Assembly (NCBI GenBank): GCA_031285975.1
Contig: JAITVE010000341.1
Span: 1-6,621, forward strand
Reading direction: 5' to 3'
Origin: Candidatus Adiutrix sp.
GTDB lineage: Bacteria > Desulfobacterota > Desulfarculia > Adiutricales > Adiutricaceae
Length of the DNA stretch: 6,621 nucleotides
A program made the translations under genes and the position numbers. Position 1 is the first letter of the stretch; each line of letters begins with the position of its first letter. The notes under the pieces were generated by a model. It did no database searches. It saw only the letters and a program-made list of their open reading frames with translations, and was not told the DNA's origin. Positions 1-4,762 of this stretch are shown piece after piece.

Positions 1-58
1 CAAACCTTCAATGCGCCCTCTGGCGCTGCCTGTCCCATGCCCTTATAGGGCTGTGCAA
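1..58. other. Non-coding left edge
   Basis: I see no supportable gene here. A small inverted repeat, GCCCT/AGGGC around a TAT loop, sits at about 39-51, just before the hairpin at 59-79. Whether this is the 3' flank of a gene to the left cannot be told from the window. Confidence 0.4.
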
Positions 59-79
59 ACCACCCGCTCAGCGGGTGGT
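59..79. repeat. REP-like perfect hairpin
   Basis: ACCACCCGC (59-67) and GCGGGTGGT (71-79) form a perfect 9-bp stem around a 3-nt TCA loop. A smaller GCCCT/AGGGC hairpin lies just upstream. A short GC-rich hairpin of the type ACCACCCGCT...AGCGGGTGGT resembles REP sequences and the subterminal hairpins of IS200/IS605-type elements. That likeness is from memory. No Y1 transposase gene is visible, so this is at most an orphan end or a REP unit. It lacks a T-run, so a terminator role is less likely. Confidence 0.55.
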
Positions 80-120
80 CTTGATTCCAGTGAAGCATCT
101 TGTCGGCACCACCCTCCACC

Positions 121-301
121 CCGTCATTCCTGCGGAGGCAGGAATCCATTTCCAGTGGCATATGGTTTTACCGGCCAGGCCGCTGCAGCGCTCGTCATTC
201 TTCCGCTCCCGATGCGTGGCCGACCAGAAGAATGCAGAAGAAACAGGGGGCCAATACGTTGCTTCACTGGAAATGGATTCAGGCATCCGCCGGAATGACG
301 G
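121..301. repeat. Inverted-repeat element with 37-nt arms (MITE-like or intergenic repeat pair)
   Basis: The left arm (121-157) starts CCGTCATTCC and ends TCCATTTCCAGTG. The right arm (265-301) is its reverse complement with 4 mismatches in 37. Each arm carries its own small dyad, of the form ATTCCnGCGGAnGCnnGAAT. This resembles the widespread proteobacterial CGTCATTCC..GGAATCC intergenic repeats (the Neisseria dRS3 core is similar, from memory). A nested inverted pair, CATTCTTC (196-203) and GAAGAATG (227-234), lies between the arms. A further fragment of the arm end, TTCCAGTGAAGCA, occurs at 85-97 and in reverse complement at 260-272. No transposase and no clear target-site duplication are visible. 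It could be a non-autonomous element or two inverted copies of a short dispersed repeat. Confidence 0.7.
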
Positions 302-355
302 CGGGGGAGAACACGTGAGGGTGTACTGATAAGGCAGAGTGGCGCCACCGCCACC

Positions 356-424
356 GCAACGCCACTTGTTTGAGGCGTTCAGCCGAGTTGTGGCGTTGCT
401 GCACGGTGGCACCAGCTTGCTAAC
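356..424. repeat. Structured direct repeat, copy 1
   Basis: First of two diverged copies. It opens with a 10-bp stem, GCAACGCCAC (356-365) pairing with GTGGCGTTGC (390-399). Inside is a small GGC/GCC helix around the loop GTTCA. A tail ending TTGCTAAC (417-424) follows. Compared with copy 2 over about 66 nt there are 9 substitutions and 1 indel. The substitutions within the two stems compensate each other, so the fold is preserved. The reading frames crossing it produce Arg-rich translations that I judge spurious. Confidence 0.75.
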
Positions 425-448
425 TGTCCCCTCTTCCCCGCCGCAGGC

Positions 449-518
449 GCGGCGCCACTTGTTTGAGCCGTACAGGCGAGTTGTGGCGCCGCTACACGGT
501 CGCAACAGTTTTGCTAAC
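449..518. repeat. Structured direct repeat, copy 2
   Basis: Second copy, starting 93 nt after the first. Its stem is GCGGCGCCAC (449-458) pairing with GTGGCGCCGC (483-492). The inner helix is GCC/GGC around the loop GTACA. Where copy 1 has AA/TT pairs in the stem this copy has GG/CC, and where copy 1 has an inner G-C pair this copy has C-G. The shared tail ends in TTTTGCTAAC (509-518). The repeat resembles a dispersed intergenic family more than a gene. Other copies in the genome would be expected but cannot be seen here. Confidence 0.75.
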
Positions 519-532
519 CGACCCACGCAGGT

Positions 533-618
533 CCAGGGGCGCGTAGCCCCTGGCGCGTGGAGATTCTTAAGAGGGGCTCGCGTCAGCCCCTCTTAAGCGG
601 GGCTTGGGGCGGAGCCCC
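533..618. repeat. Three consecutive GGGGC/GCCCC hairpins
   Basis: Hairpin 1 is CCAGGGGC (533-540) with GCCCCTGG (546-553), loop GCGTA. Hairpin 2 is CTTAAGAGGGGCT (566-578) with AGCCCCTCTTAAG (585-597), a perfect 13-bp stem with a 6-nt loop. Hairpin 3 is GGGGCT (599-604) with AGCCCC (613-618). All three share a GGGGC/GCCCC core. None is followed by a T-run, so simple intrinsic termination is unlikely. A composite intergenic repeat or transcript-end element of the unseen gene to the left are both possible. Confidence 0.7.
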
Positions 619-956
619 ATACTAATTCCAGAATCTTCGCCGCGAAGCCACACCTCCTCTCTCCCTGGCCACCTATTACTATTATTATAGTAATCCCCCC
701 TCTCTCGCATTCCTCTGTCAGCTATTCCAACAATCAGCATCAGCTTTAGCTTGCAATATTTAAAATTTACTTAAGTAAATGTCGAAGTATCCGATACGTA
801 GTTTGAAGAAAGCTGGAAAGAATTCCAGCAAAATTAAAGTAACGGGTGGCGGCGATGACGAAAGCATTGAAGGAAAGCGGAAGTGACACTCGTAATAGAC
901 TGAAATTGCAGATAAAAATTCAAACCTCAAGTGGTTATCGAAAATAAATAAAAAAA
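619..956. other. AT-rich non-coding region upstream of the flagellin, with several dyads
   Basis: No reading frame here has a convincing start, ribosome site or protein-like composition. Contents: a pyrimidine-rich stretch (about 650-710); an AT dyad ATTACTAT (675-682)/ATAGTAAT (687-694) followed by a C-run; a perfect 16-bp palindrome (765-780); GTATC/GATAC around one base (787-797); and GCTGGAA (812-818)/TTCCAGC (823-829). The composition and its position before the sigma-28 promoter suggest a regulatory or insulating region. Individual functions are unknown. Confidence 0.5.
765..780. promoter_or_regulatory. Perfect 16-bp palindrome, possible operator
   Basis: ATTTACTTAAGTAAAT reads identically on both strands. 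An uninterrupted palindrome of this length is unlikely by chance in one position, although AT-rich DNA raises the odds. It lies about 190 bp upstream of the sigma-28 promoter, which is far for a simple repressor. A second, unseen transcript or an upstream activator site are alternatives. No regulator is assigned. Confidence 0.35.
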
Positions 957-969
957 TTTCAAAAATCAT

Positions 970-996
970 TAAAGTGATTTTGAAAAATGTCGATAA
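970..996 (+). promoter_or_regulatory. Sigma-28 (FliA-type) promoter of the flagellin
   Basis: TAAAGTGA (970-977), an 11-nt spacer, then GTCGATAA (989-996). The enteric FliA consensus is TAAAGTTT-N11-GCCGATAA, so the match is 6 of 8 in the -35 and 7 of 8 in the -10, with the canonical spacing. Transcription should start near 1003, giving a leader of about 185 nt. The -35 lies inside an imperfect dyad, TTTCAAAAATCA (957-968) with TGATTTTGAAA (975-985), which could be an extra operator. Late, FlgM/FliA-controlled expression is expected of a flagellin. Confidence 0.85.
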
Positions 997-1002
997 GAAT
1001 CT

Positions 1003-1188
1003 CGAAGGAAGTTTGAAAACCTTCTGCGGCCCGGCGCGGCTCCTGACATAAACGCGCCACGATGACCGGCCAGGCCGGTTCGGCCCGAGTCCCAGGACGC
1101 AACCAAGCGGACTCACCTCGCCGACCAGCGCACAAGACGAACCTGGTCGATACACAAAACCTCTTTGGAAAGGAAAGGCAGGCAGATT
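1003..1188 (+). promoter_or_regulatory. Flagellin 5' leader with repeated GGA motifs
   Basis: The predicted untranslated leader carries five GGA triplets at 1007, 1095, 1109, 1167 and 1172. The last two lie in the purine-rich ribosome-binding region before the ATG. The first lies in a hairpin at the 5' end of the transcript, GAAG (1004-1007)/CTTC (1021-1024) plus an inner GTTT/AAAC helix. CsrA binds GGA motifs in flagellin leaders in several bacteria, with FliW as its antagonist. Applying this here is inference. A GC-rich dyad ACCGG/CCGGT (1065-1079) belongs to an element that recurs before the next gene at 3736-3758. Confidence 0.4.
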
Positions 1189-3702
1189 ATGAGTCTCGTA
1201 ATCAACAACAACATGATGGCGGCCAGCACCGCCAGAACCCTGGGCAACACCTACGACCGCCTGGCCACCAGTACCGCCCGGCTGTCTTCAGGTCTCCGCA
1301 TTAACAGCGCCGCCGACGACGCGGCCGGTCTGGCCATCCGCGAGCTTATGCGCTCCGACATCGCCACCATGCAGCAGGGCATCCGCAATGCCGCCGACGG
1401 CATCAGTATGCTGCAAACCGCTGAAGGCGCGATGGCCGTTATCGACGAAAAACTCACCCGCATGAAAGAGCTGGCCGAACAGGCCGCCACCGGCACCTAC
1501 ACCACCGTGCAGCGGGAAATCATCAACTCCGAATACCAGGCCATGGCCGCGGAAATTGACCGCATCGCCAACGCCACCGAATTCAACGGCGTGAAACTGC
1601 TGGACGGCTCCATCAGCGCCATCCACCAGGGCAAGGGCCTGAAAATCCACTTCGGCACCGGCAACAGCGAAGCCGAAGACTACTACTTCATCCAATTAGG
1701 CGACATCCGGGCGACCAGTCCGAGCGGTCTTCGCATCGCCGGCGACGCCAAAAACGATATCTGGGGCACGGTCGGCACGCACAGCGGCCCCAACACCACC
1801 GGCTGCTGCGGCGGCGGTATCCCCAGCCTGAACGAACCCGTGGAAGGCTGGAACTCAGGCGACATTTTTGCCTACGGCTACAACTGGGATTGGAAAGAAA
1901 ACGACGACGTTGACCTTAACCGGGGCCGTTACGTGGCCGGGGCCTACCAGGCCGACGGCAGCCCGACCCTTCAGGAACTGCTGGACGCGGTGAACCGGGG
2001 CAGCCAGGCCCGCGTGCGCATCGACTTTGAAACCGGCGCCACCACCAATGACCTGCTGGGTGCGGAAGATTCCAGGGTTCTGGCGACCTCGGCTGATGTC
2101 TATGCCCTGAGCGCGCTCGGTTATTATAAGTCCGGCAGTTCTTATACTGCCGTCCCCTCCCTGACCCTGACTCAGGACATCATCGATGCCCTGGCCGGTC
2201 AGACTCCGGCGGTCACCAGCGGCGCTTTGTTGGCTGGCAACACTTATAAAGAGTCGTTTGTTCTTTCCACTGGCATCATTGATGCCCTGAAGAGCGCGAG
2301 CCCCAGCATTACTGACAGCGAACTGGTAGTCGGGAATAAATACTCGGGGGCGATTGTGCTTACCAGCGGTATACTGGATGCAATGGTCGCCAATGGCGTG
2401 ACCCCTACGGCGGCTATGGTGTCCGGCGCCTCTTATACCAGCGCCGCTGGCTTTGTACTCACCGCCGACATAATTACCGAACTGGCCAAGGAACCCAATG
2501 AAATAACCAGAGGTTCCCTGATGGTCGGTAATACATACTCCAACAGCAAAGGCGTGAAATTAACCACCGATTTGATAACCGAGATAGGTAAGACGACTGG
2601 CCCCCTGGAAGTCGGCAACCGCTATAACACGGCCATCAAGTTGGACAAGGCGACCATCGCCGCCCTGGGGCTGAAAGAAAACACTTGGGTGAAGGGAGAC
2701 ACCTTCGTAGACCCCATCGTTCAGGAAGGCGCACACCGCATCTGCTTGGGCAACGAAATATACTATGTCGGCAGCGCCACCCTGGGCAAATCGGCCAACC
2801 AGCCGGACAAAGTGGCCTACAGCATGATGAACGCCGAAGTCGACGGCAGCTCCGTCTCCGGCGACACCTGGGCCATCTCCGCCCTGGCCGCCGCCATCAA
2901 CGGCAACCCGAAGAGCGATTACTGGGCCAAAGTGGAAACCTTTGAATACCGTTCCGGCTACACCTCCCTGTATGTCTTCGCCAAAGAAGGCGGCGACAAG
3001 AAAGACGTTTCCGCCTGCGACGAACAGCTTGGGGCCATCCGCGGCAGCGCGACCCAGAGCGAACTCGTCAAATGGTACAACGACGAAATGGAAGCCGACA
3101 CGGAAGAAGGCACCTACTTCAATAACGGCGGCAAATACTGGGGCACCCTGAAAACCATCCCCACCGGCTACGGCTCCTGGGGCGTGCAGCTGGAAGGCCA
3201 GGACGTGGGCGACGAACGCGACCTGTGGATTCTCAACGTCGGCTCCGGCGAAAGTTTTGACATCCGCACCGACGAATGGGGCATGACCGGCAAGGGCTTT
3301 GGCCAGAGAACCGACGGCACGGCCGTCACGAACCTTCTGGGCCTCGACCGCCAGAGCTTTGTGGAAATTCAGAACGCGGCCGACGGCGACTGGGCCGGGG
3401 CGCATGTCCGCACCCAGAGCCACGCCCAGGAAGCCCTGGACGCCATTCAGGGAGCCATTGAGCGCAAAGACAAAATCAGGGCCACTCTCGGCGCGTATCA
3501 GAACCGCCTTGAGAACACCATCACCAACATGGAAATTTATGCGGAAAACCTCCAGTCCGCCGAAAGCCGCATCTCAGACGCCGACATGGCCACGGAAATG
3601 ACCACCTTCGTCAAGAACCAGGTTCTGACCCAGGCCGCCATCTCCATGCTGAGCCAGGCCAACAGCCTGCCGCAAATGGCCCTGTCCCTTCTGAACGGCT
3701 AA
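1189..3702 (+). CDS. fliC: Flagellin, unusually large, with a repeat-bearing variable domain
   Basis: Structural subunit of the flagellar filament, exported by the flagellar type III system. The 837-aa product starts MSLVINNNMM, the classic D0 start. D0/D1 covers about residues 1-175, with RLSSGLRINSAADDAAGLAI (31-50) and TRMKELAEQAATGTYT (90-105). The C-terminal D1/D0 runs from about 740 to the end, ...ALSLLNG. Most flagellins have 270-550 residues, and the excess is in the exposed centre. Residues 325-509 form six imperfect repeats with shifted codon use. Four cysteines (206, 207, 519, 610) are unusual for a flagellin. An in-frame ATG 24 nt upstream is rejected because it would mask the conserved N-terminus. 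The chosen ATG follows a purine-rich AGG site. It is driven by the sigma-28 promoter at 970-996. The Cys-Cys motif and flanking sequence recall Desulfovibrio flagellins, often named flaB. Confidence 0.96.
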   Translation: MSLVINNNMMAASTARTLGNTYDRLATSTARLSSGLRINSAADDAAGLAIRELMRSDIATMQQGIRNAADGISMLQTAEGAMAVIDEKLTRMKELAEQAATGTYTTVQREIINSEYQAMAAEIDRIANATEFNGVKLLDGSISAIHQGKGLKIHFGTGNSEAEDYYFIQLGDIRATSPSGLRIAGDAKNDIWGTVGTHSGPNTTGCCGGGIPSLNEPVEGWNSGDIFAYGYNWDWKENDDVDLNRGRYVAGAYQADGSPTLQELLDAVNRGSQARVRIDFETGATTNDLLGAEDSRVLATSADVYALSALGYYKSGSSYTAVPSLTLTQDIIDALAGQTPAVTSGALLAGNTYKESFVLSTGIIDALKSASPSITDSELVVGNKYSGAIVLTSGILDAMVANGVTPTAAMVSGASYTSAAGFVLTADIITELAKEPNEITRGSLMVGNTYSNSKGVKLTTDLITEIGKTTGPLEVGNRYNTAIKLDKATIAALGLKENTWVKGDTFVDPIVQEGAHRICLGNEIYYVGSATLGKSANQPDKVAYSMMNAEVDGSSVSGDTWAISALAAAINGNPKSDYWAKVETFEYRSGYTSLYVFAKEGGDKKDVSACDEQLGAIRGSATQSELVKWYNDEMEADTEEGTYFNNGGKYWGTLKTIPTGYGSWGVQLEGQDVGDERDLWILNVGSGESFDIRTDEWGMTGKGFGQRTDGTAVTNLLGLDRQSFVEIQNAADGDWAGAHVRTQSHAQEALDAIQGAIERKDKIRATLGAYQNRLENTITNMEIYAENLQSAESRISDADMATEMTTFVKNQVLTQAAISMLSQANSLPQMALSLLNG
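2161..2715 (+). repeat. Six imperfect protein-level repeats inside the flagellin
   Basis: Units start at flagellin residues 325, 357, 389, 422, 456 and 483 and are 32, 32, 33, 34, 27 and 27 residues long. The pattern is roughly [FIV]-x-L-T-x-x-I-I-x-x-L, a variable turn, then L-x-V-G-N-x-Y. A truncated leading unit ending GSSYTA (about 303-324) may precede them. Units 1 and 2 are also alike in DNA: CATCATCGATGCCCTG (2178-2193) recurs with one change 96 nt later. The others have diverged. The stretch uses codons rare elsewhere in the gene, including five ATA codons between 2350 and 2600. The repeats probably form surface-exposed D2/D3 subdomains; a fold is not assigned. Confidence 0.8.
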
Positions 3703-3718
3703 GCCCCAGAGGGGCCTT
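3701..3718 (+). terminator. Short hairpin at the flagellin 3' end, possible attenuator or mRNA-end stabiliser
   Basis: GCCCC (3703-3707) pairs with GGGGC (3711-3715) around AGA and overlaps the flagellin stop codon. An outer AAG/CTT pairing is possible with one bulge. There is no T-run, so full termination is unlikely. It could lower expression of the downstream gene relative to the flagellin. Confidence 0.3.
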
Positions 3719-3797
3719 ACTCCGCCCAGCCGCAGTGACGGCCAGGCGGTTCGGCCGGGAACAAACTACAAGGCAACCGCACTTTATAAGGATTATG

Positions 3798-4418
3798 GTG
3801 ACCGATATGATGACAGCTCAAGATATCCGCGAAATGAACGACCTCTCCGTCCTGTTGGCCTCCGGCCTGACGATGAACTCCGAAACCGCCGGCCTGCCGC
3901 TGGAAGTTTCCCAGGCCCTGGCCGAAGCCCGCGAACAGATGGCCGGGCTGCCGGAAGTCATCGAAAACCTGAACCTGGCTTTCGAACGCTTCCACACCGT
4001 CTCCAGCGCCCTCGGCCGCATGATTGAACTGGCCGACCAAGCTTCAGGCGACATGGACGCGGAAGCCCGCGAACCCCTGAACCAGGAATTCGTGAATTTG
4101 GCTAAAATTCTGGCCGCCGACGCGGGCCGCCAGTACTACGCCGGGCCCCGCCTGAACCTCTTAAACCAGGGCGAAGCCCTCAGCGCGGCCCGGATCATCC
4201 GCTACATGAACCCGGTCATCGACAACATGGGCCAGGAACTCACCGGCCAGCGCGACCTGATTCACGAAGTTTTGGGCGAAACCATCAACTTCCTGGGCGT
4301 GGTCACCCAGTGCTACCCCGACTCCATCGGCGCCGTCCGCCTGGGCGAGCTCATCAGCCAAGCCGCCGCCCGGGGCAACATCAGCGCCCCGGCCCAGACC
4401 CCGGCGAGACTGCACTAA
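3798..4418 (+). CDS. Flagellin-like companion protein with a degenerate D1 motif, function unknown
   Basis: A mostly helical, soluble 206-aa protein with no signal peptide or membrane segment. Residues 61-125 align with the flagellin D1 helices at 80-140. ALGRMIELADQAS (71-83) matches KLTRMKELAEQAA, RE...LNQEF matches RE...INSEY, and GPRLNLL matches NGVKLL. The D0 ends needed for filament assembly are not recognisable. The start is uncertain. AAGGA (3788-3792) is 5 nt from the GTG at 3798 (used here), 2 nt from the ATG at 3795 and 14 nt from the ATG at 3807. It follows the flagellin by 95 nt on the same strand, before the first strong terminator, so co-transcription is likely. It could be a minor filament or cap-associated component, an export or assembly factor mimicking flagellin, or a decaying paralogue. 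The family is not one I can name. Confidence 0.85.
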   Translation: MTDMMTAQDIREMNDLSVLLASGLTMNSETAGLPLEVSQALAEAREQMAGLPEVIENLNLAFERFHTVSSALGRMIELADQASGDMDAEAREPLNQEFVNLAKILAADAGRQYYAGPRLNLLNQGEALSAARIIRYMNPVIDNMGQELTGQRDLIHEVLGETINFLGVVTQCYPDSIGAVRLGELISQAAARGNISAPAQTPARLH

Positions 4419-4560
4419 CGAATAGGGGGAAGCCCCCAAACAAGGCCCGAAGCCGGCCCGGAGAAACTCCCGGCCACCCCTCCACCCCCAAACTTTCAGC
4501 GATGGATGAGGTTGCGCGATTCCGCCCCTGAAACAGACTGACTGCCATACCAAAGAGACC

Positions 4561-4593
4561 GCCGCCCTGTTTGCCGACAGGGCGGCTTTTTTT
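4561..4593 (+). terminator. Strong intrinsic terminator of the flagellin unit
   Basis: GCCGCCCTGT (4561-4570) and ACAGGGCGGC (4577-4586) form a perfect 10-bp stem with a 6-nt loop, followed directly by seven Ts (4587-4593). It lies about 140 nt after the stop of the flagellin-like gene. Two weaker GC hairpins precede it: GGGGG/CCCCC at 4425-4437 and GGCCCGGAG/CTCCCGGCC at 4455-4475, the latter with one mismatch. It separates the flagellar unit from the dehydrogenase promoter. Confidence 0.92.
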
Positions 4594-4669
4594 ACGCGGT
4601 GTGTGCGGCAGGGCAGGAAGAAGGGATATATCCATTCCGCGCAAAATAGCCAAACATTATAAAAATTAG

Positions 4670-4697
4670 TTGACAAAATCCATGCTGCGGCTATACT
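4670..4697 (+). promoter_or_regulatory. Sigma-70-type promoter of the alcohol dehydrogenase gene
   Basis: TTGACA (4670-4675), a 16-nt spacer and TATACT (4692-4697). The -35 is a perfect consensus, the -10 has one mismatch from TATAAT, and the spacing is one short of ideal. It sits in an AT-rich stretch between the flagellar terminator and the gene. Transcription should start near 4704, giving a leader of about 60 nt. No convincing operator dyad for the neighbouring GntR-type regulator was found. Confidence 0.75.
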
Positions 4698-4762
4698 GAA
4701 TATCATCACCAATTTGTTGCAAGCCGCGCCTTGGCTTTCACTTTTCCGATAAGGAGACGACT

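Noticed and set aside
356..518. CRISPR array from the two direct repeats
   Set aside because: There are only two copies, about 66 nt each and diverged by about 15 percent, with a 28-nt gap and no cas genes. The structure fits a dispersed hairpin repeat instead.
68..526. Open frame of 152 codons on the minus strand across the repeat block, and overlapping plus-strand frames from 11, 75, 100 and 339
   Set aside because: They run through inverted and direct repeats, which produce repeated Arg-rich translations in several frames. No ribosome site or plausible domain is present.
760..1155. 131-codon open frame on the minus strand upstream of the flagellin
   Set aside because: It covers the sigma-28 promoter and leader. 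Composition is erratic (Phe/Ile/Leu-rich from AT-rich DNA) and no start signal is seen.
1165..1188. Upstream in-frame ATG extending the flagellin by 8 residues
   Set aside because: The conserved flagellin N-terminus begins at MSLVINNNMM (1189). The extension lies in the purine-rich ribosome-binding region.
2560..3423. 287-codon open frame antisense to the flagellin
   Set aside because: Long antisense frames are expected from the strong C-ending codon bias of the real gene. The translation is Gly/Val/Ala/Phe-rich and resembles no protein.
4161..4712. 183-codon minus-strand open frame spanning the end of the flagellin-like gene and the terminator
   Set aside because: It crosses the strong intrinsic terminator and the dehydrogenase promoter, and most of it is antisense to a better-supported gene.
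4640..4730. Possible FCD-regulator operator formed by TTGACAAAAT and a partly matching ATTTGTTGCAA
   Set aside because: The symmetry is weak with gaps, and half of it is simply the -35 element.
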